A DNA stretch of 60,000 nucleotides. It comes from Takakia lepidozioides. Its lineage: Eukaryota > Streptophyta > Takakiopsida > Takakiales > Takakiaceae. The notes beneath the pieces are model-generated. The model worked only from the letters and a program-made list of their open reading frames with translations, did not search any database and was not told the DNA's origin. Each line of letters starts with the position of its first letter. Position 1 is the stretch's first letter. Positions 26,701 through 41,478 of this stretch are shown one piece after another. Made by a program: the position numbers and the translations under genes. The stretch is taken from contig CM060734.1 in NCBI GenBank assembly GCA_030704615.1, forward strand, positions 23,562,001-23,622,000. The letters run 5' to 3'.

Positions 26701-29700
26701 CCACCCCTTGTTTTGGGTAAAACATGTGTACAAAACCAAAGGGGGCAGGTATTGGGACTCAGGTGATGAAGTCTGGCAGGGGTTTACCACCTGGTTATAT
26801 TCAGACAAAACATCTACCAGCAGCATATCATAATTGGGTATTTTTTATGGTGCTATAAAGAGCAAAGCCATAACCAGGAGAAACATAGAAACATTTGAGC
26901 CAAAGAAATGGAACTCATTCTTATCATAAGGTATCTAAATCTGACATAAGGCATCGGCTACGGGGGACCGGCAAACAAGAGTAATGTGCATTGACCGGAT
27001 CATGTATCAGGTGTACACGTCTACTCCAGCAAGCTGTCTTACCGAGGCCTAGCTCAAAACTTCAGCATTCATAAGCCCTGTAGATGTTCTATGCTTATCT
27101 CAGGTACCTTCAAGGATGCCTTGCTCTCCATGCCCAATTAGCCAACATATTTTTGCTGGAGAAGATCTTACCTTATGAAGGACTTGCTTGCTCCACACCG
27201 TGGTCATGGCGGGAGAGGAGGCTGATATCTCATGGCTTTGGCCTTCCCATTGCCTTGGGTTCATCACTTCAATCAGGAACATATTTGATAACCTTTTTGT
27301 CATGCTCAGACCAAGGTGTTAGTAAATCAAACATAAAACTGAAAAACAGAAGGGAGATTGGTTGATAATGTGTACAAGAACCACCAAGTACACTGGTCTA
27401 AATCGGAGAGGGAAGATACTTATGTCTCGTCGAGACATGGACAAAGACCTGACAAGGTCATTGTAAAATTAACGACAAATCGGCCTCATTATCAACCATT
27501 CTTCATTCACAAGTCAGCTTTATGACAAATCCCAGACTTCAAAGTCAACGAAGTCTCTGGGTGGGGGGGGGGTGGGAAAAATTAGAGACTCGATTACCAC
27601 TGTTCATAGCAGGAAACCGTTGTTCAGCATGCTAAAAAGTGCCATTCATGACATGCCATGTCATTCGGTCTGTATTTTTTGGTCAGCTTACATACCAAGG
27701 CATAACCAACCATCCTAATTTATCGTTGGCCCAAAAACTAGTATAGTTTTGGGTTCTTTGTATCATGGGACATACCAAAGCGACTGAGCAGTAAGTATCC
27801 ATGTCCAAATAAAGATCCATTGATCACTGTTCATGGCTGGAAATGTCTGTTTGTCTTAAAGAAGCCATTTATGATCATAGAAGGCTTAAGAACAAAATAA
27901 GAGCATTTCTTTACATAAAGAACATCACCAAAGCAGGGTTACGGACTGATATTTGGCAGCTTATACAACAGGGGGTAATCAGCTGCCCTATTTTGCACAT
28001 CAAGTCACTTATTGACACCATGTTTTTTGCCCCCTGATCTGTTTTAGATCTGGGGCTGGTGTGTAATTTCAATGACAGGGTAGAGTAATATTCCGAACGT
28101 CCTGAACTCCTTATTTGTATAGGTAAGAGGTGTGCCAATGACTTGGGAACAGTGCAAGTATTATTCCATGCCCCAAGACCAAGTTCTATGTCTGGGGTAG
28201 GGAAATCATTACCATAACAGGCTGTAATCAGATTTACATGCCATGCAATCATCCATAGGAAACACAAAGAATCTGAATTGCTCATCCCATCAGGCCTGCA
28301 GGTTACTTTGGTATTATTTATCCTAAAGCAACTTGAATACAATGCCCGAATCATTCTCTTCGCATCTACCAATGTCTTACCGTTTTGGAAAATAGGTAAA
28401 CATTCAAGGGCATATAACCAAGGACCAGATTTGGCCACAAAAAGATCCATCCATATCAGTTTGGCATGGTATCAAGTGTCCTAGAGTAACCGGCTTCTAA
28501 AAGAGGATAAATTCTTTAAAGCCATCAGCTTGTCATATCATTGCTCCATTGTCACATCAGTATGCCATAGGGAACAAGAGATAGTCGCCCTAATGATTGT
28601 CATAAAGTAACAATCGGGAAATCTTATATCAAACTTTTAGTGTTTACCCACCCCTTGTTTTGGGTAAAACATGTGTACAAAACCAAAGGGGGCAGGTATT
28701 GGGACTCAGGTGATGAAGTCTGGCAGGGGTTTACCACCTGGTTATATTCAGACAAAACATCTACCAGCAGCATATCATAATTGGGTATTTTTTATGGTGC
28801 TATAAAGAGCAAAGCCATAACCAGGAGAAACATAGAAACATTTGAGCCAAAGAAATGGAACTCATTCTTATCATAAGGTATCTAAATCTGACATAAGGCA
28901 TCGGCTACGGGGGACCGGCAAACAAGAGTAATGTGCATTGACCGGATCATGTATCAGGTGTACACGTCTACTCCAGCAAGCTGTCTTACCGAGGCCTAGC
29001 TCAAAACTTCAGCATTCATAAGCCCTGTAGATGTTCTATGCTTATCTCAGGTACCTTCAAGGATGCCTTGCTCTCCATGCCCAATTAGCCAACATATTTT
29101 TGCTGGAGAAGATCTTACCTTATGAAGGACTTGCTTGCTCCACACCGTGGTCATGGCGGGAGAGGAGGCTGATATCTCATGGCTTTGGCCTTCCCATTGC
29201 CTTGGGTTCATCACTTCAATCAGGAACATATTTGATAACCTTTTTGTCATGCTCAGACCAAGGTGTTAGTAAATCAAACATAAAACTGAAAAACAGAAGG
29301 GAGATTGGTTGATAATGTGTACAAGAACCACCAAGTACACTGGTCTAAATCGGAGAGGGAAGATACTTATGTCTCGTCGAGACATGGACAAAGACCTGAC
29401 AAGGTCATTGTAAAATTCAACGACAAATCGGCCTCATTATCAACCATTCTTCATTCACAAGTCAGCTTTATGACAAATCCCAGACTTCAAAGTCAACGAA
29501 GTCTCTGGGTGGGAAAAATTAGAGACTCGATTACCACTGTTCATAGCAGGAAACCGTTGTTCAGCATGCTAAAAAGTGCCATTCATGACATGCCATGTCA
29601 TTCGGTCTGTATTTTTTGGTCAGCTTACATACCAAGGCATAACCAACCATCCTAATTTATCGTTGGCCCAAAAACTAGTATAGTTTTGGGTTCTTTGTAT

Positions 29701-32700
29701 CATGGGACATACCAAAGCGACTGAGCAGTAAGTATCCATGTCCAAATAAAGATCCATTGATCACTGTTCATGGCTGGAAATGTCTGTTTGTCTTAAAGAA
29801 GCCATTTATGATCATAGAAGGCTTAAGAACAAAATAAGAGCATTTCTTTACATAAAGAACATCACCAAAGCAGGGTTACGGACTGATATTTGGCAGCTTA
29901 TACAACAGGGGGTAATCAGCTGCCCTATTTTGCACATCAAGTCACTTATTGACACCATGTTTTTTGCCCCCTGATCTGTTTTAGATCTGGGGCTGGTGTG
30001 TAATTTCAATGACAGGGTAGAGTAATATTCCGAACGTCCTGAACTCCTTATTTGTATAGGTAAGAGGTGTGCCAATGGCTTGGGAACAGTGCAAGTATTA
30101 TTCCATGCCCCAAGACCAAGTTCTATGTCTGGGGTAGGGAAATCATTACCATAACAGGCTGTAATCAGATTTACATGCCATGCAATCATCCATAGGAAAC
30201 ACAAAGAATCTGAATTGCTCATCCCATCAGGCCTGCAGGTTACTTTGGTATTATTTATCCTAAAGCAACTTGAATACAATGCCCGAATCATTCTCTTCGC
30301 ATCTACCAATGTCTTACCGTTTTGGAAAATAGGTAAACATTCAAGGGCATATAACCAAGGACCAGATTTGGCCACAAAAAGATCCATCCATATCAGTTTG
30401 GCATGGTATCAAGTGTCCTAGAGTAACCGGCTTCTAAAAGAGGAGATAAATTCTTTAAAGCCATCAGCTTGTCATATCATTGCTCCATTGTCACATCAGT
30501 ATGCCATAGGGAACAAGAGATAGTCGCCCTAATGATTGTCATAAAGTAACAATCGGGAAATCTTATATCAAACTTTTAGTGTTTACCCACCCCTTGTTTT
30601 GGGTAAAACATGTGTACAAAACCAAAGGGGGCAGGTATTGGGACTCAGGTGATGAAGTCTGGCAGGGGTTTACCACCTGGTTATATTCAGACAAAACATC
30701 TACCAGCAGCATATCATAATTGGGTATTTTTTATGGTGCTATAAAGAGCAAAGCCATAACCAGGAGAAACATAGAAACATTTGAGCCAAAGAAATGGAAC
30801 TCATTCTTATCATAAGGTATCTAAATCTGACATAAGGCATCGGCTACGGGGGACCGGCAAACAAGAGTAATGTGCATTGACCGGATCATGTATCAGGTGT
30901 ACACGTCTACTCCAGCAAGCTGTCTTACCGAGGCCTAGCTCAAAACTTCAGCATTCATAAGCCCTGTAGATGTTCTATGCTTATCTCAGGTACCTTCAAG
31001 GATGCCTTGCTCTCCATGCCCAATTAGCCAACATATTTTTGCTGGAGAAGATCTTACCTTATGAAGGACTTGCTTGCTCCACACCGTGGTCATGGCGGGA
31101 GAGGAGGCTGATATCTCATGGCTTTGGCCTTCCCATTGCCTTGGGTTCATCACTTCAATCAGGAACATATTTGATAACCTTTTTGTCATGCTCAGACCAA
31201 GGTGTTAGTAAATCAAACATAAAACTGAAAAACAGAAGGGAGATTGGTTGATAATGTGTACAAGAACCACCAAGTACACTGGTCTAAATCAGAGAGGGAA
31301 GATACTTATGTCTCGTCGAGACATGGACAAAGACCTGACAAGGTCATTGTAAAATTAACGACAAATCGGCCTCATTATCAACCATTCTTCATTCACAAGT
31401 CAGCTTTATGACAAATCCCAGACTTCAAAGTCAACGAAGTCTCTGGGTGGGTGGGAAAAATTAGAGACTCGATTACCACTGTTCATAGCAGGAAACCGTT
31501 GTTCAGCATGCTAAAAAGTGCCATTCATGACATGCCATGTCATTCGGTCTGTATTTTTTGGTCAGCTTACATACCAAGGCATAACCAACCATCCTAATTT
31601 ATCGTTGGCCCAAAAACTAGTATAGTTTTGGGTTCTTTGTATCATGGGACATACCAAAGCGACTGAGCAGTAAGTATCCATGTCCAAATAAAGATCCATT
31701 GATCACTGTTCATGGCTGGAAATGTCTGTTTGTCTTAAAGAAGCCATTTATGATCATAGAAGGCTTAAGAACAAAATAAGAGCATTTCTTTACATAAAGA
31801 ACATCACCAAAGCAGGGTTACGGACTGATATTTGGCAGCTTATACAACAGGGGGTAATCAGCTGCCCTATTTTGCACATCAAGTCACTTATTGACACCAT
31901 GTTTTTTGCCCCCTGATCTGTTTTAGATCTGGGGCTGGTGTGTAATTTCAATGACAGGGCAGAGTAATATTCCGAACGTCCTGAACTCCTTATTTGTATA
32001 GGTAAGAGGTGTGCCAATGACTTGGGAACAGTGCAAGTATTATTCCATGCCCCAAGACCAAGTTCTATGTCTGGGGTAGGGAAATCATTACCATAACAGG
32101 CTGTAATCAGATTTACATGCCATGCAATCATCCATAGGAAACACAAAGAATCTGAATTGCTCATCCCATCAGGCCTGCAGGTTACTTTGGTATTATTTAT
32201 CCTAAAGCAACTTGAATACAATGCCCGAATCATTCTCTTCGCATCTACCAATGTCTTACCGTTTTGGAAAATAGGTAAACATTCAAGGGCATATAACCAA
32301 GGACCAGATTTGGCCACAAAAAGATCCATCCATATCAGTTTGGCATGGTATCAAGTGTCCTAGAGTAACCGGCTTCTAAAAGAGGCTAAGTTTCCAATGC
32401 TTGTACATTCAAGAACACTGTCTGGTCATGAAAACAGGTCTGCCCTACATTGTAGCATGTTACCAGATAAATTCTTTAAAGCCATCAGCTTGTCATATCA
32501 TTGCTCCATTGTCACATCAGTATGCCATAGGGAACAAGAGATAGTCGCCCTAATGATTGTCATAAAGTAACAATCGGGAAATCTTATATCAAACTTTTAG
32601 TGTTTACCCACCCCTTGTTTTGGGTAAAACATGTGTACAAAACCAAAGGGGGCAGGTATTGGGACTCAGGTAATGAAGTCTGGCAGGGGTTTACCACCTG

Positions 32701-35700
32701 GTTATATTCAGACAAAACATCTACCAGCAGCATATCATAATTGGGTATTTTTTATGGTGCTATAAAGAGCAAAGCCATAACCAGGAGAAACATAGAAACA
32801 TTTGAGCCAAAGAAATGGAACTCATTCTTATCATAAGGTATCTAAATCTGACATAAGGCATCGGCTACGGGGGACCGGCAAACAAGAGTAATGTGCATTG
32901 ACCGGATCATGTATCAGGTGTACACGTCTACTCCAGCAAGCTGTCTTACCGAGGCCTAGCTCAAAACTTCAGCATTCATAAGCCCTGTAGATGTTCTATG
33001 CTTATCTCAGGTACCTTCAAGGATGCCTTGCTCTCCATGCCCAATTAGCCAACATATTTTTGCTGGAGAAGATCTTACCTTATGAAGGACTTGCTTGCTC
33101 CACACCGTGGTCATGGCGGGAGAGGAGGCTGATATCTCATGGCTTTGGCCTTCCCATTGCCTTGGGTTCATCACTTCAATCAGGAACATATTTGATAACC
33201 TTTTTGTCATGCTCAGACCAAGGTGTTAGTAAATCAAACATAAAACTGAAAAACAGAAGGGAGATTGGTTGATAATGTGTACAAGAACCACCAAGTACAC
33301 TGGTCTAAATCAGAGAGGGAAGATACTTATGTCTCGTCGAGACATGGACAAAGACCTGACAAGGTCATTGTAAAATTAACGACAAATCGGCCTCATTATC
33401 AACCATTCTTCATTCACAAGTCAGCTTTATGACAAATCCCAGACTTCAAAGTCAACGAAGTCTCTGGGTGGGTGGGAAAAATTAGAGACTCGATTACCAC
33501 TGTTCATAGCAGGAAACCGTTGTTCAGCATGCTAAAAAGTGCCATTCATGACATGCCATGTCATTCGGTCTGTATTTTTTGGTCAGCTTACATACCAAGG
33601 CATAACCAACCATCCTAATTTATCGTTGGCCCAAAAACTAGTATAGTTTTGGGTTCTTTGTATCATGGGACATACCAAAGCGACTGAGCAGTAAGTATCC
33701 ATGTCCAAATAAAGATCCATTGATCACTGTTCATGGCTGGAAATGTCTGTTTGTCTTAAAGAAGCCATTTATGATCATAGAAGGCTTAAGAACAAAATAA
33801 GAGCATTTCTTTACATAAAGAACATCACCAAAGCAGGGTTACGGACTGATATTTGGCAGCTTATACAACAGGGGGTAATCAGCTGCCCTATTTTGCACAT
33901 CAAGTCACTTATTGACACCATGTTTTTTGCCCCCTGATCTGTTTTAGATCTGGGGCTGGTGTGTAATTTCAATGACAGGGCAGAGTAATATTCCGAACGT
34001 CCTGAACTCCTTATTTGTATAGGTAAGAGGTGTGCCAATGACTTGGGAACAGTGCAAGTATTATTCCATGCCCCAAGACCAAGTTCTATGTCTGGGGTAG
34101 GGAAATCATTACCATAACAGGCTGTAATCAGATTTACATGCCATGCAATCATCCATAGGAAACACAAAGAATCTGAATTGCTCATCCCATCAGGCCTGCA
34201 GGTTACTTTGGTATTATTTATCCTAAAGCAACTTGAATACAATGCCCGAATCATTCTCTTCGCATCTACCAATGTCTTACCGTTTTGGAAAATAGGTAAA
34301 CATTCAAGGGCATATAACCAAGGACCAGATTTGGCCACAAAAAGATCCATCCATATCAGTTTGGCATGGTATCAAGTGTCCTAGAGTAACCGGCTTCTAA
34401 AAGAGGCTAAGTTTCCAATGCTTGTACATTCAAGAACACTGTCTGGTCATGAAAACAGGTCTGCCCTACATTGTAGCATGTTACCAGATAAATTCTTTAA
34501 AGCCATCAGCTTGTCATATCATTGCTCCATTGTCACATCAGTATGCCATAGGGAACAAGAGATAGTCGCCCTAATGATTGTCATAAAGTAACAATCGGGA
34601 AATCTTATATCAAACTTTTAGTGTTTACCCACCCCTTGTTTTGGGTAAAACATGTGTACAAAACCAAAGGGGGCAGGTATTGGGACTCAGGTAATGAAGT
34701 CTGGCAGGGGTTTACCACCTGGTTATATTCAGACAAAACATCTACCAGCAGCATATCATAATTGGGTATTTTTTATGGTGCTATAAAGAGCAAAGCCATA
34801 ACCAGGAGAAACATAGAAACATTTGAGCCAAAGAAATGGAACTCATTCTTATCATAAGGTATCTAAATCTGACATAAGGCATCGGCTACGGGGGACCGGC
34901 AAACAAGAGTAATGTGCATTGACCGGATCATGTATCAGGTGTACACGTCTACTCCAGCAAGCTGTCTTACCGAGGCCTAGCTCAAAACTTCAGCATTCAT
35001 AAGCCCTGTAGATGTTCTATGCTTATCTCAGGTACCTTCAAGGATGCCTTGCTCTCCATGCCCAATTAGCCAACATATTTTTGCTGGAGAAGATCTTACC
35101 TTATGAAGGACTTGCTTGCTCCACACCGTGGTCATGGCGGGAGAGGAGGCTGATATCTCATGGCTTTGGCCTTCCCATTGCCTTGGGTTCATCACTTCAA
35201 TCAGGAACATATTTGATAACCTTTTTGTCATGCTCAGACCAAGGTGTTAGTAAATCAAACATAAAACTGAAAAACAGAAGGGAGATTGGTTGATAATGTG
35301 TACAAGAACCACCAAGTACACTGGTCTAAATCAGAGAGGGAAGATACTTATGTCTCGTCGAGACATGGACAAAGACCTGACAAGGTCATTGTAAAATTAA
35401 CGACAAATCGGCCTCATTATCAACCATTCTTCATTCACAAGTCAGCTTTATGACAAATCCCAGACTTCAAAGTCAACGAAGTCTCTGGGTGGGTGGGAAA
35501 AATTAGAGACTCGATTACCACTGTTCATAGCAGGAAACCGTTGTTCAGCATGCTAAAAAGTGCCATTCATGACATGCCATGTCATTCGGTCTGTATTTTT
35601 TGGTCAGCTTACATACCAAGGCATAACCAACCATCCTAATTTATCGTTGGCCCAAAAACTAGTATAGTTTTGGGTTCTTTGTATCATGGGACATACCAAA

Positions 35701-38700
35701 GCGACTGAGCAGTAAGTATCCATGTCCAAATAAAGATCCATTGATCACTGTTCATGGCTGGAAATGTCTGTTTGTCTTAAAGAAGCCATTTATGATCATA
35801 GAAGGCTTAAGAACAAAATAAGAGCATTTCTTTACATAAAGAACATCACCAAAGCAGGGTTACGGACTGATATTTGGCAGCTTATACAACAGGGGGTAAT
35901 CAGCTGCCCTATTTTGCACATCAAGTCACTTATTGACACCATGTTTTTTGCCCCCTGATCTGTTTTAGATCTGGGGCTGGTGTGTAATTTCAATGACAGG
36001 GCAGAGTAATATTCCGAACGTCCTGAACTCCTTATTTGTATAGGTAAGAGGTGTGCCAATGACTTGGGAACAGTGCAAGTATTATTCCATGCCCCAAGAC
36101 CAAGTTCTATGTCTGGGGTAGGGAAATCATTACCATAACAGGCTGTAATCAGATTTACATGCCATGCAATCATCCATAGGAAACACAAAGAATCTGAATT
36201 GCTCATCCCATCAGGCCTGCAGGTTACTTTGGTATTATTTATCCTAAAGCAACTTGAATACAATGCCCGAATCATTCTCTTCGCATCTACCAATGTCTTA
36301 CCGTTTTGGAAAATAGGTAAACATTCAAGGGCATATAACCAAGGACCAGATTTGGCCACAAAAAGATCCATCCATATCAGTTTGGCATGGTATCAAGTGT
36401 CCTAGAGTAACCGGCTTCTAAAAGAGGCTAAGTTTCCAATGCTTGTACATTCAAGAACACTGTCTGGTCATGAAAACAGGTCTGCCCTACATTGTAGCAT
36501 GTTACCAGATAAATTCTTTAAAGCCATCAGCTTGTCATATCATTGCTCCATTGTCACATCAGTATGCCATAGGGAACAAGAGATAGTCGCCCTAATGATT
36601 GTCATAAAGTAACAATCGGGAAATCTTATATCAAACTTTTAGTGTTTACCCACCCCTTGTTTTGGGTAAAACATGTGTACAAAACCAAAGGGGGCAGGTA
36701 TTGGGACTCAGGTAATGAAGTCTGGCAGGGGTTTACCACCTGGTTATATTCAGACAAAACATCTACCAGCAGCATATCATAATTGGGTATTTTTTATGGT
36801 GCTATAAAGAGCAAAGCCATAACCAGGAGAAACATAGAAACATTTGAGCCAAAGAAATGGAACTCATTCTTATCATAAGGTATCTAAATCTGACATAAGG
36901 CATCGGCTACGGGGGACCGGCAAACAAGAGTAATGTGCATTGACCGGATCATGTATCAGGTGTACACGTCTACTCCAGCAAGCTGTCTTACCGAGGCCTA
37001 GCTCAAAACTTCAGCATTCATAAGCCCTGTAGATGTTCTATGCTTATCTCAGGTACCTTCAAGGATGCCTTGCTCTCCATGCCCAATTAGCCAACATATT
37101 TTTGCTGGAGAAGATCTTACCTTATGAAGGACTTGCTTGCTCCACACCGTGGTCATGGCGGGAGAGGAGGCTGATATCTCATGGCTTTGGCCTTCCCATT
37201 GCCTTGGGTTCATCACTTCAATCAGGAACATATTTGATAACCTTTTTGTCATGCTCAGACCAAGGTGTTAGTAAATCAAACATAAAACTGAAAAACAGAA
37301 GGGAGATTGGTTGATAATGTGTACAAGAACCACCAAGTACACTGGTCTAAATCAGAGAGGGAAGATACTTATGTCTCGTCGAGACATGGACAAAGACCTG
37401 ACAAGGTCATTGTAAAATTAACGACAAATCGGCCTCATTATCAACCATTCTTCATTCACAAGTCAGCTTTATGACAAATCCCAGACTTCAAAGTCAACGA
37501 AGTCTCTGGGTGGGGGGAAAAATTAGAGACTCGATTACCACTGTTCATAGCAGGAAACCGTTGTTCAGCATGCTAAAAAGTGCCATTCATGACATGCCAT
37601 GTCATTCGGTCTGTATTTTTTGGTCAGCTTACATACCAAGGCATAACCAACCATCCTAATTTATCGTTGGCCCAAAAACTAGTATAGTTTTGGGTTCTTT
37701 GTATCATGGGACATACCAAAGCGACTGAGCAGTAAGTATCCATGTCCAAATAAAGATCCATTGATCACTGTTCATGGCTGGAAATGTCTGTTTGTCTTAA
37801 AGAAGCCATTTATGATCATAGAAGGCTTAAGAACAAAATAAGAGCATTTCTTTACATAAAGAACATCACCAAAGCAGGGTTACGGACTGATATTTGGCAG
37901 CTTATACAACAGGGGGTAATCAGCTGCCCTATTTTGCACATCAAGTCACTTATTGACACCATGTTTTTTGCCCCCTGATCTGTTTTAGATCTGGGGCTGG
38001 TGTGTAATTTCAATGACAGGGCAGAGTAATATTCCGAACGTCCTGAACTCCTTATTTGTATAGGTAAGAGGTGTGCCAATGACTTGGGAACAGTGCAAGT
38101 ATTATTCCATGCCCCAAGACCAAGTTCTATGTCTGGGGTAGGGAAATCATTACCATAACAGGCTGTAATCAGATTTACATGCCATGCAATCATCCATAGG
38201 AAACACAAAGAATCTGAATTGCTCATCCCATCAGGCCTGCAGGTTACTTTGGTATTATTTATCCTAAAGCAACTTGAATACAATGCCCGAATCATTCTCT
38301 TCGCATCTACCAATGTCTTACCGTTTTGGAAAATAGGTAAACATTCAAGGGCATATAACCAAGGACCAGATTTGGCCACAAAAAGATCCATCCATATCAG
38401 TTTGGCATGGTATCAAGTGTCCTAGAGTAACCGGCTTCTAAAAGAGGCTAAGTTTCCAATGCTTGTACATTCAAGAACACTGTCTGGTCATGAAAACAGG
38501 TCTGCCCTACATTGTAGCATGTTACCAGATAAATTCTTTAAAGCCATCAGCTTGTCATATCATTGCTCCATTGTCACATCAGTATGCCATAGGGAACAAG
38601 AGATAGTCGCCCTAATGATTGTCATAAAGTAACAATCGGGAAATCTTATATCAAACTTTTAGTGTTTACCCACCCCTTGTTTTGGGTAAAACATGTGTAC

Positions 38701-41478
38701 AAAACCAAAGGGGGCAGGTATTGGGACTCAGGTAATGAAGTCTGGCAGGGGTTTACCACCTGGTTATATTCAGACAAAACATCTACCAGCAGCATATCAT
38801 AATTGGGTATTTTTTATGGTGCTATAAAGAGCAAAGCCATAACCAGGAGAAACATAGAAACATTTGAGCCAAAGAAATGGAACTCATTCTTATCATAAGG
38901 TATCTAAATCTGACATAAGGCATCGGCTACGGGGGACCGGCAAACAAGAGTAATGTGCATTGACCGGATCATGTATCAGGTGTACACGTCTACTCCAGCA
39001 AGCTGTCTTACCGAGGCCTAGCTCAAAACTTCAGCATTCATAAGCCCTGTAGATGTTCTATGCTTATCTCAGGTACCTTCAAGGATGCCTTGCTCTCCAT
39101 GCCCAATTAGCCAACATATTTTTGCTGGAGAAGATCTTACCTTATGAAGGACTTGCTTGCTCCACACCGTGGTCATGGCGGGAGAGGAGGCTGATATCTC
39201 ATGGCTTTGGCCTTCCCATTGCCTTGGGTTCATCACTTCAATCAGGAACATATTTGATAACCTTTTGTCATGCTCAGACCAAGGTGTTAGTAAATCAAAC
39301 ATAAAACTGAAAAACAGAAGGGAGATTGGTTGATAATGTGTACAAGAACCACCAAGTACACTGGTCTAAATCAGAGAGGGAAGATACTTATGTCTCGTCG
39401 AGACATGGACAAAGACCTGACAAGGTCATTGTAAAATTAACGACAAATCGGCCTCATTATCAACCATTCTTCATTCACAAGTCAGCTTTATGACAAATCC
39501 CAGACTTCAAAGTCAACGAAGTCTCTGGGTGGGAAAAATTAGAGACTCGATTACCACTGTTCATAGCAGGAAACCGTTGTTCAGCATGCTAAAAAGTGCC
39601 ATTCATGACATGCCATGTCATTCGGTCTGTATTTTTTGGTCAGCTTACATACCAAGGCATAACCAACCATCCTAATTTATCGTTGGCCCAAAAACTAGTA
39701 TAGTTTTGGGTTCTTTGTATCATGGGACATACCAAAGCGACTGAGCAGTAAGTATCCATGTCCAAATAAAGATCCATTGATCACTGTTCATGGCTGGAAA
39801 TGTCTGTTTGTCTTAAAGAAGCCATTTATGATCATAGAAGGCTTAAGAACAAAATAAGAGCATTTCTTTACATAAAGAACATCACCAAAGCAGGGTTACG
39901 GACTGATATTTGGCAGCTTATACAACAGGGGGTAATCAGCTGCCCTATTTTGCACATCAAGTCACTTATTGACACCATGTTTTTTGCCCCCTGATCTGTT
40001 TTAGATCTGGGGCTGGTGTGTAATTTCAATGACAGGGCAGAGTAATATTCCGAACGTCCTGAACTCCTTATTTGTATAGGTAAGAGGTGTGCCAATGACT
40101 TGGGAACAGTGCAAGTATTATTCCATGCCCCAAGACCAAGTTCTATGTCTGGGGTAGGGAAATCATTACCATAACAGGCTGTAATCAGATTTACATGCCA
40201 TGCAATCATCCATAGGAAACACAAAGAATCTGAATTGCTCATCCCATCAGGCCTGCAGGTTACTTTGGTATTATTTATCCTAAAGCAACTTGAATACAAT
40301 GCCCGAATCATTCTCTTCGCATCTACCAATGTCTTACCGTTTTGGAAAATGGGTAAACATTCAAGGGCATATAACCAAGGACCAGATTTGGCCACAAAAA
40401 GATCCATCCATATCAGTTTGGCATGGTATCAAGTGTCCTAGAGTAACCGGCTTCTAAAAGAGGCTAAGTTTCCAATGCTTGTACATTCAAGAACACTGTC
40501 TGGTCATGAAAACAGGTCTGCCCTACATTGTAGCATGTTACCAGATAAATTCTTTAAAGCCATCAGCTTGTCATATCATTGCTCCATTGTCACATCAGTA
40601 TGCCATAGGGAACAAGAGATAGTCGCCCTAATGATTGTCATAAAGTAACAATCGGGAAATCTTATATCAAACTTTTAGTGTTTACCCACCCCTTGTTTTG
40701 GGTAAAACATGTGTACAAAACCAAAGGGGGCAGGTATTGGGACTCAGGTAATGAAGTCTGGCAGGGGTTTACCACCTGGTTATATTCAGACAAAACATCT
40801 ACCAGCAGCATATCATAATTGGGTATTTTTTATGGTGCTATAAAGAGCAAAGCCATAACCAGGAGAAACATAGAAACATTTGAGCCAAAGAAATGGAACT
40901 CATTCTTATCATAAGGTATCTAAATCTGACATAAGGCATCGGCTACGGGGGACCGGCAAACAAGAGTAATGTGCATTGACCGGATCATGTATCAGGTGTA
41001 CACGTCTACTCCAGCAAGCTGTCTTACCGAGGCCTAGCTCAAAACTTCAGCATTCATAAGCCCTGTAGATGTTCTATGCTTATCTCAGGTACCTTCAAGG
41101 ATGCCTTGCTCTCCATGCCCAATTAGCCAACATATTTTTGCTGGAGAAGATCTTACCTTATGAAGGACTTGCTTGCTCCACACCGTGGTCATGGCGGGAG
41201 AGGAGGCTGATATCTCATGGCTTTGGCCTTCCCATTGCCTTGGGTTCATCACTTCAATCAGGAACATATTTGATAACCTTTTTGTCATGCTCAGACCAAG
41301 GTGTTAGTAAATCAAACATAAAACTGAAAAACAGAAGGGAGATTGGTTGATAATGTGTACAAGAACCACCAAGTACACTGGTCTAAATCAGAGAGGGAAG
41401 ATACTTATGTCTCGTCGAGACATGGACAAAGACCTGACAAGGTCATTGTAAAATTAACGACAAATCGGCCTCATTATC
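11794..41478 (+). repeat. Satellite array of 2.02-kb tandem units, about 14.6 copies
   Basis: Taking GGCAGGGGTTTACC as origin, units start at 12589, 14618, 16644, 18671, 20691, 22716, 24745, 26775, 28722, 30661, 32682, 34703, 36724, 38744 and 40760; the last is cut at 41478. Periods are 2016-2030 bp except 1947 and 1939 bp, explained by deletions of 81 and 79 bp. Other length change comes from a poly-G tract. Copies look nearly identical by eye, so amplification or homogenisation is recent. Each unit has strong dyads, for example ATGTCTCG-T-CGAGACAT (13236-13252) and a CCCAAAAACTA/TAGTTTTGGG hairpin (13545-13568). I found no 5S, tRNA or snRNA signature. The unit could be a true satellite or a tandemly amplified fragment of a mobile element. 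Confidence 0.95.
13726..14265 (-). other. 179-codon frame repeated in each satellite unit
   Basis: The same minus-strand frame recurs in every complete unit (next copies 15752-16291, 17779-18318, 19799-20338 and so on to 39868-40407). It starts MDLFVAKSGPWLYALECLPI and ends NPALVMFFM. Only two amino-acid variants were seen: S to P in the 29848-30387 copy, and T to A in the five copies from 31790 on. No domain is recognised. Conservation follows from the near-identity of the whole unit and is no evidence of selection; I do not claim a gene. Confidence 0.2.

Noticed and set aside
11794-41478. Satellite unit as rDNA spacer or 5S array
   Set aside because: No 5S, 18S/26S edge, snRNA or tRNA sequence was found in a unit on either strand by eye.
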